From Streptomyces sp. MNU76 (GTDB lineage Bacteria; Actinomycetota; Actinomycetes; Streptomycetales; Streptomycetaceae): a DNA stretch of 64,000 nt. Each line of letters opens with the position of its first letter. Position 1 is the first letter of the stretch. Positions 52,529 to 61,282 of the stretch are shown piece by piece. The stretch spans positions 62,001 to 126,000 of the forward strand of contig NZ_JAJKLK010000006.1 of the NCBI RefSeq assembly GCF_020982545.1, given 5' to 3'. The position numbers and the translations under genes are program-made. Under the pieces are notes generated by a model that had not been told where the DNA came from, did not search any database, and was given only the letters and a program-made list of their open reading frames with translations.

Positions 52529-54209
52529 CCATCCGCACCCAGAACTCAAAGCCGCCCCGCCGCTGCCGGACGGAGGACTCAGGGTCACCGCCCTGGGCGG
52601 CCTGGGCGAAATCGGCCGGAACATGACCGTCTTCGAACATGCAGGCAAACTGCTGATCGTGGACTGCGGTGTGCTGTTCCCGGAGGAGAACCAGCCCGGC
52701 GTGGACGTGATCCTGCCCGACTTCACCTCCATCAGGGACCGCCTCGACGACATCGTGGCCGTCGTCCTCACCCACGGCCACGAGGACCACATCGGCGGCG
52801 TGCCCTATCTGCTGCGGGAGCGGGCGGACATCCCCCTCGTCGGCTCGAAGCTCACCCTCGCCTTCATCGAGGCCAAGCTCAAGGAGCACGGGATCAGGCC
52901 CCGCACGGTGCGTGTGCGCGAGGGCGACCGGCGCGGCTTCGGCCCCTTCGACTGCGAGTTCGTAGCGGTCAACCACTCCATCCCGGACAGCCTCGCGGTG
53001 GCCCTGCGCACCGGAGCCGGGATGGTGCTGCACACCGGTGACTTCAAGATGGACCAGTTCCCCCTGGACGACCGCATCACCGACCTGCGCGCCTTCGCCC
53101 GCCTCGGCGAGGAGGGCGTGGACCTGTTCCTCACCGACTCCACCAATGCCGAGGTCCCCGGCTTCACCACCTCCGAACGCGAACTGAACCCCGCGATCGA
53201 ACAGGTGATGCGCACCGCACCGCGGCGGGTCATCGTCTCCAGCTTCGCCAGCCATGTGCACCGCATCCAGCAGGTCCTGGACGCCGCCCACCAGCACGGC
53301 CGCAAGGTGGCCTTCGTGGGCCGCTCCATGGTCCGCAACATGGGCATCGCCCGCGACCTGGGCTACCTCAAGGTTCCGCCCAACCTGATCGTGAACACCA
53401 AGGAGTTGGAGAAGCTCCCCGCCCACCAGGTCACCCTGGTGTGCACCGGGTCCCAGGGTGAACCGATGGCCGCCCTGTCCCGGATGGCCAACCGCGACCA
53501 CCAGATCCGCATCGGCAAGGGCGACACCGTCCTGCTCGCCAGTTCCCTCATCCCCGGCAACGAGAACGCCATCTACCGGGTGATCAACGGCCTGACCCGG
53601 TGGGGCGCCAACGTCGTCCACAAGGGCAACGCGAAGGTGCACGTCTCCGGCCACGCCAGCGCCGGCGAACTCGTCTACTGCTACAACATCGTCCGCCCCC
53701 GCAACGTCATGCCCGTACACGGCGAGTTCCGTCACCTGCGGGCCAACGCCGACCTCGCCATCCGCACCGGCGTGGACCCCGACCGGGTCGTCATCGCCGA
53801 GGACGGGGTCGTCGTCGACCTCGTCGACGGCCGCGCCTCCATCACCGGCAAGGTGCCCGCGGGCAACGTCTACGTGGACGGCATGGAAGTCGGCGGCGCC
53901 ACCGAGGCGTCCCTCAAGGACCGGGTCACCCTCGCCCAGGAGGGCGTCATCACGGTCGTGGCCATCGTCGACGCCGACACCGGCGCCCTGGCCGAGGCCC
54001 CCGACTTCCTGGCGCGCGGCTTCGTCCACGACGACACCACCTTCGAGCCGGTGATCCCCGTCATCGAGAAGACGCTGGCCACCGCCGCCGAGGAAGGCGT
54101 CGGCGACGCCCACCAGCTCGAACAGCTCATCGCCCGCGCCGTGGCCAACTGGGCCTTCCGCACCCACCGCCGCAGGCCGCTGATCATCCCCGTCATCATC
54201 GACGCCTGA
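52524..54209 (+). CDS. RNase J family ribonuclease (paralogue)
   Basis: The product has 561 residues. It is a beta-CASP metallo-beta-lactamase: LGGLGEIGRNMTVFEHAGK, the zinc motif LTHGHEDHIGG, VNHSIPDSLA, VLHTGDFKMDQ, LTDSTNAEVPG, then the beta-CASP core FASHVHRIQQVLDAA and TGSQGEPMAALSRM, with HVSGHASAGEL and PVHGEFRHL. It should be a 5'-3' exo- and endoribonuclease in RNA decay. Since streptomycetes carry a conserved housekeeping rnj elsewhere, this copy next to relics and IS DNA is probably an additional one. It has no ribosome site at ATG 52524 and may be leaderless. Confidence 0.88.
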   Translation: MSHPHPELKAAPPLPDGGLRVTALGGLGEIGRNMTVFEHAGKLLIVDCGVLFPEENQPGVDVILPDFTSIRDRLDDIVAVVLTHGHEDHIGGVPYLLRERADIPLVGSKLTLAFIEAKLKEHGIRPRTVRVREGDRRGFGPFDCEFVAVNHSIPDSLAVALRTGAGMVLHTGDFKMDQFPLDDRITDLRAFARLGEEGVDLFLTDSTNAEVPGFTTSERELNPAIEQVMRTAPRRVIVSSFASHVHRIQQVLDAAHQHGRKVAFVGRSMVRNMGIARDLGYLKVPPNLIVNTKELEKLPAHQVTLVCTGSQGEPMAALSRMANRDHQIRIGKGDTVLLASSLIPGNENAIYRVINGLTRWGANVVHKGNAKVHVSGHASAGELVYCYNIVRPRNVMPVHGEFRHLRANADLAIRTGVDPDRVVIAEDGVVVDLVDGRASITGKVPAGNVYVDGMEVGGATEASLKDRVTLAQEGVITVVAIVDADTGALAEAPDFLARGFVHDDTTFEPVIPVIEKTLATAAEEGVGDAHQLEQLIARAVANWAFRTHRRRPLIIPVIIDA

Positions 54210-54323
54210 GGGAAGCTGCTGGGTCGTAGAGGCCCGATGCCGATGCCGAACCGCCACCCAGCGCTCCGCTCCCCACGCCAGCAACAGCCCCCGTGCATCC
54301 ACGAACGTCAGAAAGGTGAACGG

Positions 54324-55049
54324 ATGAGCCTGCGCCTGGAGGAGATCGACTGGCAACCGACACCGATCGGCGAGATCAGTCTCCGCAGACGCCGCGACCC
54401 GGTCTCGGGAGACGACGTCTACGAGGTGAAACTCGGCGACGAGTACCTGATGTCCAGCCTCTTCACCACCGGCGAGATCGCGCTCGCCGAACTCGCCCTG
54501 GCGACACTGCCGGGCACCGGACTGGACGTGGCCGTCGGCGGACTCGGACTCGGCTACACCGCCCAGGCCGCCCTGGACGATCCCCGGGTGCGCTCGCTGA
54601 CCGTGATCGACGCGCTCGCCGAAGTCATCGACTGGCACCGGCGGCACCTGGTGCCCCTCGGAGCCCGGCTCACATCCGACGACCGCTGCCGCCTGGTCCA
54701 CGGCGACTTCTTCGCGCTGGCCGCCGCCCCCCAAGGTCTGGACCCCCAGGAGCCGGGCCGTCGCTTCCACGCCGTCCTGCTGGACGTCGACCATTCACCG
54801 CGCCATGTGCTCCACCCACGCCACGCGGCGCTCTACCAGCCCGCCGGGCTCCGCGCTCTCGCCGCTCACCTCCACCCAGGCGGAGTGTTCGCCCTGTGGT
54901 CCAACGACCCGCCCGACGAGCAGTTCACCTCCGCGCTCACCGAAGTCTTCGCACGAGCGGCGGCCCATGTCGTCGCCTTCGACAACCCCCTGCAAGGCGG
55001 CACCTTGAACCGCCCCGGGTTCGGTGGAGATCTCAGTTGGTGGCTGTGA
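54324..55049 (+). CDS. Spermidine-synthase-like methyltransferase-fold protein, C-terminus replaced by IS
   Basis: The ATG at 54324 has an AAAGGTGAA site. The Rossmann core is clear: LDVAVGGLGLGYTAQAALDD (motif I), LTVIDALAEVIDWHRRH, CRLVHGDFFALAA, FHAVLLDVDHSPRHVLHP and LHPGGVFALWSNDPP. It resembles the spermidine-synthase superfamily, though true polyamine activity is uncertain. From residue 228 onward (LNRPGFGGDLSWWL) the codons belong to the left end of the IS3 element at 55006. Only the extreme C-terminus is lost, so activity may persist. 114 bp after RNase J, possibly the same operon. Confidence 0.75.
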   Translation: MSLRLEEIDWQPTPIGEISLRRRRDPVSGDDVYEVKLGDEYLMSSLFTTGEIALAELALATLPGTGLDVAVGGLGLGYTAQAALDDPRVRSLTVIDALAEVIDWHRRHLVPLGARLTSDDRCRLVHGDFFALAAAPQGLDPQEPGRRFHAVLLDVDHSPRHVLHPRHAALYQPAGLRALAAHLHPGGVFALWSNDPPDEQFTSALTEVFARAAAHVVAFDNPLQGGTLNRPGFGGDLSWWL

Positions 55050-55977
55050 GCTGGGTTTTCGTGGTTGCTCGGTAGTAGTTGGCTTCGTATTCGACGGGCG
55101 GAATGTGCCCTATCTCACCGTGGAGCCGGCGGTGGTTGTACCAGTCGACCCACTCGGCGGTGGCGAGCTCGACGTGCGAGAGCGTCTTCCACGGCCGCTG
55201 CGGTTTGATGACCTCGGTCTTGAACAGACCGATCGTCGACTCCATGAGCGCGTTGTCGTACGCGTCGCCGACCGAGCCGATTGAGGCCGCGATGCGGGCC
55301 GCGTCGAGGTGTTCGGCGAGGCGAAATGAGGTGTATTGCGACCCGGCGTCGGAGTGGTGGACCAACTCGCCAGGGGCCGGCGGACGGCCGTCGCGGTCGC
55401 GCTGCCACAGCCCCATGTCCAGGGCGTCCAGGACGAGTTGGGTCTCCTTCGACAACGACGCGGACCAGCCGACAATGCGACGCGAGAAGGTGTCCACGAC
55501 GAACGCGACATAGACGACGCCCGCCCAGGCCGCGACGTGTGTGAAGTCGGCGACCCAGGTGCGGTTCGGAGCCGGGGCGACGAACTCGCGGTCGAGCAGG
55601 TCCGGGGCCCGGGCGGCGGCCGGATCCGGCATGGTGGTGATGACCTTCTTGCCGCGGACGGCGCCGGCGATGCCGAGCTCGCGCATGAGGCGCTCGATCG
55701 TGCAGCGGGCCACCTCGTGGCCCTGGCGGTTGAGCTGTCGCCAGACCTTCCTGGCGCCGTAGACCCGGTAGTTGGACTGGTAGACCTCCTGGATCAGCTC
55801 CTTGAGTTCCTCGTCTCGCACCGCTCGCGGAGAGGGGCTTTCGAGGCGTTTCTTGCAGGCGTAGTAGGTGGAGGGGGCGATCTTGCAGCTGTGCTGGGTC
55901 AGTACGCGGCAGATCGGCTCGACGCCGCCGAAGCGGTCCCGGTGCTCGTCGATGAACGTTACGAGCGAGGAAGTGGC
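55033..55977 (-). CDS. IS3-family transposase OrfB (DDE integrase part)
   Basis: The frame contains VTFIDEHRDRFGGVEPICRV and the helix-turn region YRVYGARKVWRQLNRQGHEV. The DDE catalytic core follows: D in NRTWVADFTHVAAWAG, D in GELVHHSDAGSQYTS and E in YDNALMESTIGLFKTE with the usual 35-residue spacing, then NHRRLHGEIGHIPP. It has no good start of its own and should be made as an OrfAB fusion by -1 frameshifting from OrfA. The frame is intact to its stop at 55033, so the element may be active. Confidence 0.88.
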   Translation of the reverse strand, partial: ATSSLVTFIDEHRDRFGGVEPICRVLTQHSCKIAPSTYYACKKRLESPSPRAVRDEELKELIQEVYQSNYRVYGARKVWRQLNRQGHEVARCTIERLMRELGIAGAVRGKKVITTMPDPAAARAPDLLDREFVAPAPNRTWVADFTHVAAWAGVVYVAFVVDTFSRRIVGWSASLSKETQLVLDALDMGLWQRDRDGRPPAPGELVHHSDAGSQYTSFRLAEHLDAARIAASIGSVGDAYDNALMESTIGLFKTEVIKPQRPWKTLSHVELATAEWVDWYNHRRLHGEIGHIPPVEYEANYYRATTKTQLTATN

Positions 55978-56285
55978 CGGTCGAGCTCGGCCGCGAAGAA
56001 ACTCGCCGCGGCCTTCAAGATCTCGTTCGCGCGCTTGAGTTCGGCGATCTCCTTCTTCATCGCCTTGATCTGCGCGGACTCCTCGCTCGTCGTCCCCGGC
56101 AGGGTCCCGGAATCGATCTGGTCCTGGCGGACCCACTTGCGCAACGTCTCGCGCGAGCCGATGCCGAGCTTCGCCATCACCGCGTTGATCGCGGCGGACT
56201 CGGTCGGGTAGTCACCGCGGACCTCGGCGACCATGCGCACCGCGCGCTTGCGCAGCTCAGGGGGATAGGAGGAGGGACGTGCCAT
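55959..56285 (-). CDS. IS3-family transposase OrfA
   Basis: The product has 108 residues: ARPSSYPPELRKRAVRMVAE, a helix-turn-helix (INAVMAKLGIGSRETLRKWV) and a leucine-zipper-like helix (EIAELKRANEILKAAASFFA) for dimerisation. The ATG at 56285 has a GGAGGAGGGA site. It overlaps OrfB in the -1 frame, and the shift should occur in the last codons of the overlap (TTTCTTC near 55990 is a candidate slippery run). Confidence 0.88.
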   Translation of the reverse strand: MARPSSYPPELRKRAVRMVAEVRGDYPTESAAINAVMAKLGIGSRETLRKWVRQDQIDSGTLPGTTSEESAQIKAMKKEIAELKRANEILKAAASFFAAELDRPLPRS

Positions 56286-56333
56286 GACTCTGATCCTTAC
56301 ACGGAATCGAGTCTCCATTCGAACCGGGGCGGT

Positions 56334-57626
56334 TCAGTCGAGGGTGACCGAGCCGTTGATGGCCAGAGCCTGTCCCTGGATGGTTACGCCGGCGTTCACG
56401 GTGATGGATGTCAGGGCCAGGATCCTTCCCGCGAAGGCGGTGTCGGTGCCGAGAGTGGCTGAGCTTCCGATTTGCCAGATCACGTTCCTGGCCGTGGCGC
56501 CGTTGATGAGGAGCACGCGGCTGGCCGTTGCCGTGGTCAACGTGGATCCGATTTGGAAGACCCATTCGGCGTTGCGGTCGCCCTGGGCGTCCAGGGTGAG
56601 CGTGCCGGTGAGAGCGAGGGACGTGGGGGCGTTGTAGACGCCGGGAGTCAGCGTCAGGCCGCCGAGGTCTCCGGAAAGGCCGGCGTCCGGGAGCTGGGCG
56701 ACGGCAGTGTCGTAGGTGGCGATGACATCGACGTGAGCCTGAAGGGCGTCAGCGTCAGTGATGTGGATGGAACCGTGAACCTGACCGGGCGGGAATCCGG
56801 TGACGGACGTTCCCGGACTCACCCCGAGATCCCCGGTGACTTCGGAGGGACCGGTGTTGGTGACCGACTCGCCGCCCAGCACCGCGAAGCGTCCCAGATA
56901 GGTGTACGCGTCCGAAGCGGTCACGGTGCCGCCGAGAGTGATGACGGAGACGTCGACCGGGCCGAGTTCTCCCGCTGGGAGCAGGGCGTGGATCTCCGTG
57001 TCGGAGGCGATCCGCCAGGACAGGGCGGGCGTGCCACCGAAGGTGACGCCAGTGGTGTAGGAGAACGCGGTTCCGGTGATGACGACGAGATTGCCCCCGT
57101 CCACCGGCCCTTTGTCCGGGGTGACGGCAGTGATGGACGGCGAGTCGAGATAGGTGTAGACGACCCCACCGGCGGTTCCACCCCTGGTTCGTACCGTGAT
57201 CGTGACCGGACCTGCGGAGGCAGCCGCAGGGACGGTGACGGTGAGTTGACCGTCGGAGTCGACGGTGAAGGCGGCGGCCTGCGCACCGAAGAGGACCTCG
57301 TACGTGGTGTAGAGGCCGAGTCCTGTGAGGGTCGCCGTGTTGCCGCCGGTCAAGGGGCCGGCGGGTGGCGGAAGGAGACGGAAGGAGGGTGGCGGCAGGT
57401 AGTAGAAGCTTCCGACGACGCCCGTTCCGCCGGGGGTGGTGACCGAGACCGGAACGGCGCCGTGGCCGGAGGGGGTGACGGTGGCGGTGGTGGAGTCGCT
57501 GAGGACCGTGAAACTCGCAGCCCGGCGGGAGTCGTAGAGCACGCTGGTGGTGCCGGTGAAGTGGCTGCCGGTGAGCGTCACCGCGTCGCCCCCACCCGTG
57601 GATCCCTGGTTCGGTATGACCGCCAT
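56334..57626 (-). CDS. IPT/TIG repeats plus ice-binding-like (DUF3494) domain
   Basis: The product has 430 residues with no signal peptide. Three IPT/TIG Ig-like repeats occupy about 1-250 (MAVIPNQGSTGGGDAVTLTG; PAGPLTGGNTATLTGLGL; PDKGPVDGGNLVVITGTAF). An ice-binding-like beta-solenoid follows (FAVLGGESVTNTGPSEVTGD, LTPGVYNAPTSLALTGTLTL, VFQIGSTLTTATASRVLLIN). The domain ends at SVTLD, where the stop codon is supplied by the IS3 end, so a few residues may be missing. Such domains bind surfaces or act as adhesins; how it leaves the cell is unclear. Confidence 0.8.
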   Translation of the reverse strand: MAVIPNQGSTGGGDAVTLTGSHFTGTTSVLYDSRRAASFTVLSDSTTATVTPSGHGAVPVSVTTPGGTGVVGSFYYLPPPSFRLLPPPAGPLTGGNTATLTGLGLYTTYEVLFGAQAAAFTVDSDGQLTVTVPAAASAGPVTITVRTRGGTAGGVVYTYLDSPSITAVTPDKGPVDGGNLVVITGTAFSYTTGVTFGGTPALSWRIASDTEIHALLPAGELGPVDVSVITLGGTVTASDAYTYLGRFAVLGGESVTNTGPSEVTGDLGVSPGTSVTGFPPGQVHGSIHITDADALQAHVDVIATYDTAVAQLPDAGLSGDLGGLTLTPGVYNAPTSLALTGTLTLDAQGDRNAEWVFQIGSTLTTATASRVLLINGATARNVIWQIGSSATLGTDTAFAGRILALTSITVNAGVTIQGQALAINGSVTLD

Positions 57627-58299
57627 GGGGCGCTCCCTGAGTCTGTCGGCCGGTCGGCGGGCTGCGTCGTCGGCCGGTCCCTGCACCGATGACCGCAGTG
57701 GTTCCCCTCCTCGGAGTAGCCCACTGGCCCACGCATCTGACAAGGGTTGAGGGCATATGTCACCCGAATGAGGTACGTGTTCGCAGGCGCGCATCCAACC
57801 GACACCGCGTACCGCGCGGCGACTGCTTCCGTGGCAGAGTGCGACGTTCCCCGGGCCCGCGGCCTCGCCACCGCAACGATCTCGGATGCCGCAACGAATT
57901 GGCATATAAGCAGATCGTCAGCAATACGCCGCCGATGTGCCCCGTTTTCACGCCGTGGCGCTCACCTGAACGGCTGATTCTGCGACGAAAGCCTTGTCGG
58001 CCTGTCACTCTGCTGGGTTGATTCTCGTGTCAGTATCAGCGGCATTCGACTCCGCAAACGGACACGGGCAAGCCCCCTGATCGGGCGGCAACTGACGCCT
58101 GCCGGGCTGTACTTCTCGACAGGCCCTGCGCACAGCGCCGACGGCTGCAGACCGTCGACCGGGCATCGGCGCAAGGCCATCGAGATGCCACTTGGCCAGT
58201 GGACACGAGAGCAGGCTCGCCCTCATCCGGGACGTAAGCGGACCGAACGCCCCATCACTGCTCGGCAATGTACCGCATTCCGAGCAAGGAGGAACACTC
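57627..58299. other. Intergenic region between divergent IPT/TIG genes
   Basis: The 670-bp gap is richer in A/T around 57880-58060 and must hold the promoters of both IPT/TIG genes. Short open frames here lack codon bias and ribosome sites. I see no RNA gene or repeat that I can support. Confidence 0.4.
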
Positions 58300-59043
58300 A
58301 TGCCCATCAGCCCGAACCAGGGATCCAGCGGCGGCGGCACACTCGTCACGATCACCGGCAGCAACCTCACCGGCACCACAGCCGTACGCTTCGGTACGCG
58401 ACTCGCCACCTCCGTCACCAACGTCTCGCCCACCCAGGTCACCGCCGTCTCCCCCTCCGGCACCGGAGCGGTCGGCGTCACCGTGACCACCCCGGGAGGA
58501 ACGAGCAACCCCATCCCGTTCTACTACGTCGGGGCGCCGTTCAAGCAGTCCCTCAGCCCGTCCTTCGGGTCGACCGCGGGCGGCGACACCATCACCATCA
58601 ACGGCACCGGATTCTCCAGTGCCACCAGCGTCTCCTTCGGTGCCAACACCGCGGTGCCGACGGTGGTGTCCGACAGCCAGCTCACGGTCGTCGCACCGGC
58701 CGGCGCGGCCGGCTCGGTCGGCGTCAGCGTCACCACGGCCGGCGGCACCAACAACGGGCTCTCGTACACCTATGTCGCCGCCCCGACGGTGACGTCGGTC
58801 GTCCCGACGGAGGGACCGGAGTCCGGCGGCACCGCGGTGACCCTGACCGGCACCGGCTTCACCAGCACCAACCAGGTCACCTTCGACGGTAACCCGGCAC
58901 CCTTCACCGTGATCTCCGACACCTCGCTGTCGGCCGTCACGCCTCCCGGCACCGCCGGTCCCGTCGACGTCGTCGTGACCAACGACGCGGGCAGCGCGAC
59001 CCTCCTGGCCGCGTTCACCTACATCGCCGGCCCCGGCATCTGA
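58300..59043 (+). CDS. IPT/TIG repeat protein (three repeats)
   Basis: The ATG at 58300 with a GGAGGAAC site gives 247 residues, almost all in three IPT/TIG domains: ISPNQGSSGGGTLVTITGSN, LSPSFGSTAGGDTITINGTG and VVPTEGPESGGTAVTLTGTG. Each ends in a VTTPGGT-like or VTNDAG strand. It begins directly with the first repeat, without a signal peptide, as its divergent neighbour does. Probably a surface or phage-tail-like binding protein; ligand unknown. Confidence 0.8.
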   Translation: MPISPNQGSSGGGTLVTITGSNLTGTTAVRFGTRLATSVTNVSPTQVTAVSPSGTGAVGVTVTTPGGTSNPIPFYYVGAPFKQSLSPSFGSTAGGDTITINGTGFSSATSVSFGANTAVPTVVSDSQLTVVAPAGAAGSVGVSVTTAGGTNNGLSYTYVAAPTVTSVVPTEGPESGGTAVTLTGTGFTSTNQVTFDGNPAPFTVISDTSLSAVTPPGTAGPVDVVVTNDAGSATLLAAFTYIAGPGI

Positions 59044-59237
59044 CCGCCCCTCAGCGGCCGGCCCGTCCGGAGCGGACGCCATAGCCCATCAGGGCCCGTC
59101 CGCCCCAAGCCCCCGGCCCGAAACCCCACCCGGGCCGGGGGCCCCGCCCGCCCGCCAAGAGGCAGGGGCAGGCAGGCCCGTCAGCTCTCTTCTCTCCTCG
59201 GCCCTCCCGGGCCCGCCCGACACTGTACGGAGACACC

Positions 59238-60293
59238 GTGAAAGACAGCGCCCCCGCGGCGGAAGCGGTCCGGCCCACCGCCGTCATCGCCGCCGTACCC
59301 GTTCTCACCTCGGTCGTACCCAGCACGGGCCCTGCGGCAGGCAGCAACAACGTCGTCCTGAATGGCAGCGGCTTCGTCGGAATCACCGGCGTCATGTTCG
59401 GCACCAAAGCGGCCCTCGGCTACACGGTCAACTCCCCCACGCAGATCACCGCGGTAGCCCCGTCCGGAACCGGCACCGTCGCCGTGACCGTCAAAACGCC
59501 CGGCGGAAGCAGCAACTCGGTCCCCTACACCTACGCGGCACAACCCTCCCTGACCGCAGCCTCGCCGAGCCAGGGACCGTCCTCGGGCGGCACCACCGTC
59601 ATCCTCACCGGGACCGGCCTCACCGGGGCCACGGCAGTCACCTTCGGCAGCACACCCGCCACCAGCTACACCGTCAACTCACCCACCCAGATCACCGTCA
59701 TCGCCCCCGCAGGGACAAGCGCCGTACCCATCACCGTCACCACGCCCGGCGGTACGACCGGTCCCGTCTACTTCTTCTACCTCAACGCGCCCACCGTCAC
59801 CACCGTGTCGCCGAGCCAGGGACCGTCCTCGGGCGGCACCACCGTCATCCTCACCGGGGCCGACCTCACCGGGGCCACGACAGTCACCTTCGGCAGCACA
59901 CCCGCCACCAGCTACACCGTCAACTCACCCACCCAGATCACCGCCGTCGCCCCCGCAGGAGCGGGCTCCGTAGCCGTGACCGTCACCGGCCCGGGCGGCA
60001 TCAGCAACTCCGTCATCTACACCTACGTGACTCCACCGGTCCTCGGCTCCCTCACCCCCACACAGGGGCCCACCGACGCCGGAGCCGGCGTCACTCTCAC
60101 CGGCAGCGGTCTGACCACCACGACCGCCGTCCACTTCGGTGCCGCACCCGCGGCCTTCAACGTGCTGTCCGACACCACGGTTGCGGCGACCGCCCCAGCG
60201 GGGGCACCCGGCCCTGTTTCCGTCAACGTGACCACGATCGGCGGCACCAGCAACTCCCTCACCTACACACGTGTCGCCTCTCCCTCGATCTAG
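59238..60293 (+). CDS. IPT/TIG repeat protein (four repeats)
   Basis: The GTG at 59238 (GGAGACACC before it) yields 351 residues. The leader of about 18 residues is hydrophobic only weakly and is not a convincing signal peptide. Four IPT/TIG repeats follow (VVPSTGPAAGSNNVVLNGSG; ASPSQGPSSGGTTVILTGTG; VSPSQGPSSGGTTVILTGAD; LTPTQGPTDAGAGVTLTGSG). Repeats two and three share a 135-bp near-identical DNA block, so one arose by recent duplication. It is probably in one cluster with the 58300 gene, 194 bp apart. Confidence 0.8.
   Translation: MKDSAPAAEAVRPTAVIAAVPVLTSVVPSTGPAAGSNNVVLNGSGFVGITGVMFGTKAALGYTVNSPTQITAVAPSGTGTVAVTVKTPGGSSNSVPYTYAAQPSLTAASPSQGPSSGGTTVILTGTGLTGATAVTFGSTPATSYTVNSPTQITVIAPAGTSAVPITVTTPGGTTGPVYFFYLNAPTVTTVSPSQGPSSGGTTVILTGADLTGATTVTFGSTPATSYTVNSPTQITAVAPAGAGSVAVTVTGPGGISNSVIYTYVTPPVLGSLTPTQGPTDAGAGVTLTGSGLTTTTAVHFGAAPAAFNVLSDTTVAATAPAGAPGPVSVNVTTIGGTSNSLTYTRVASPSI
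59562..59942 (+). repeat. 135-bp tandem domain duplication inside the IPT/TIG gene
   Basis: Block 59562-59696 recurs at 59808-59942 with about three mismatches, offset by 246 bp (82 codons, one IPT/TIG repeat). It keeps the frame and marks a recent in-frame domain duplication or gene conversion. Confidence 0.85.
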
Positions 60294-60600
60294 ATCGGCA
60301 CTCCAGACCGCTTGGACGACACGGGTGCCGACCCTTTTCCCGGAGGCTCTTTGCCGGTTTTGTTTCTGGTTCGGGCGCGAATGCTTCGACGCCGGGCGGA
60401 GTCTGCCGACAGACACAGGGACCGTTGCGCAGCACCGTCCGTGAATCTGTGAAACCGTGCTCCCCGCCCCGCCATGCCTCTGGCCCAAGCGGGTTGACTA
60501 GGCCCAAGCCTCCCAGGAATGCGAGAACCTGCGGCGTAGCGTGACGCTCCCCGACCAGTCATGGCGGACCTCCGCCCGAATCGATCAAGGAGCCGAAACC

Positions 60601-61092
60601 GTGAGACGTTGGCAAGGCCGAAGAATGTGGAAGACCGGCACCATCCTGGCGCTGGCCGCCGTAGTGGGCCTCGCTTCACCGGCAGCGGCAGCTGTCAACT
60701 CGACGACGACGGTCACAGCGTCGCCCCCAGCAGCAAACGTCGGGGTACCCGTGACACTGACCGCGACCGTCACCTGTGCGGCCGACCCCACTGGAGGTCT
60801 CGGCGTGACGTTCTTCGACGGCGGCGACATCCTGAACACCGTGCCCGTCGGCGCGGACGGACAAGCGGAGCACACGACCTCCTTCACGACCACCGGCACC
60901 CACACAATCACGGCCGCATACAACGGGAACGAAAACTGCTTCGCTTCGAGCAACACGACCGCCGTCGTGGTCTCAGCGGCGCCCGCACCCGTCCCCCCCA
61001 CGCCACCTGCGAACGGGTTCTGCCTACTCGCCTGCGGCGGCCTGATCAATTTCACGGTCGGTGACATCAACAACAACATCGAAGTGCACTGA
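60601..61092 (+). CDS. Secreted protein with one Ig-like (Big_3-type) domain
   Basis: The GTG at 60601 has an AAGGAG site. The product has 163 residues: a signal peptide (RRWQGRRMWKTGTILALAAV, cleaving near AAA), one Ig-like domain (STTTVTASPPAANVGVPVTL, CAADPTGGLGVTFFDGGDIL, GTHTITAAYNGNENCFASSN) and a Pro-rich linker. The C-terminus, GFCLLACGGLINFTVGDINN, could be a short anchor. The preceding 60294-60600 gap contains a TTGACT promoter-like hexamer at 60493 but no gene. Confidence 0.75.
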   Translation: MRRWQGRRMWKTGTILALAAVVGLASPAAAAVNSTTTVTASPPAANVGVPVTLTATVTCAADPTGGLGVTFFDGGDILNTVPVGADGQAEHTTSFTTTGTHTITAAYNGNENCFASSNTTAVVVSAAPAPVPPTPPANGFCLLACGGLINFTVGDINNNIEVH

Positions 61093-61282
61093 CTTCCCTG
61101 ACGACTCAGCGGCACTGGCCCGGCACGCTCACGCGTTCTCTCCTGCTGCGCAGGACGCTACGCCGGACACCTTCCCACCTGCAGCGAGCACAGCAACATG
61201 ACGTCCACCTCACGGTCACCGCAGGCAAGGGCCAACCTCGCGCGTTCACGTGCGCCCATGCCTTGATCAAATAAACGGAGAG

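Larger units (their letters stand above)
55006..56336 (-). mobile_element. IS3-family insertion sequence, complete
   Basis: The left end (TGAACCGCCCCGGGTTCGGT at 55006) and the right end (complement reads TGAACCGCCCCGGTTCGAAT, ending 56336) are imperfect inverted repeats starting with TGA, as in IS3 elements. The 1331-bp element carries overlapping orfA and orfB on the minus strand. The flanking trinucleotides differ (CCT and GTC), so there is no target duplication. Confidence 0.85.

Noticed and set aside
52491..54794. A 767-residue minus-strand frame opposite RNase J
   Set aside because: It is a shadow of the RNase J gene, whose metal motifs are complete on the plus strand.
57747..57977. 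A 76-residue plus-strand frame in the IPT/TIG intergenic region
   Set aside because: There is no ribosome site and no third-position bias.
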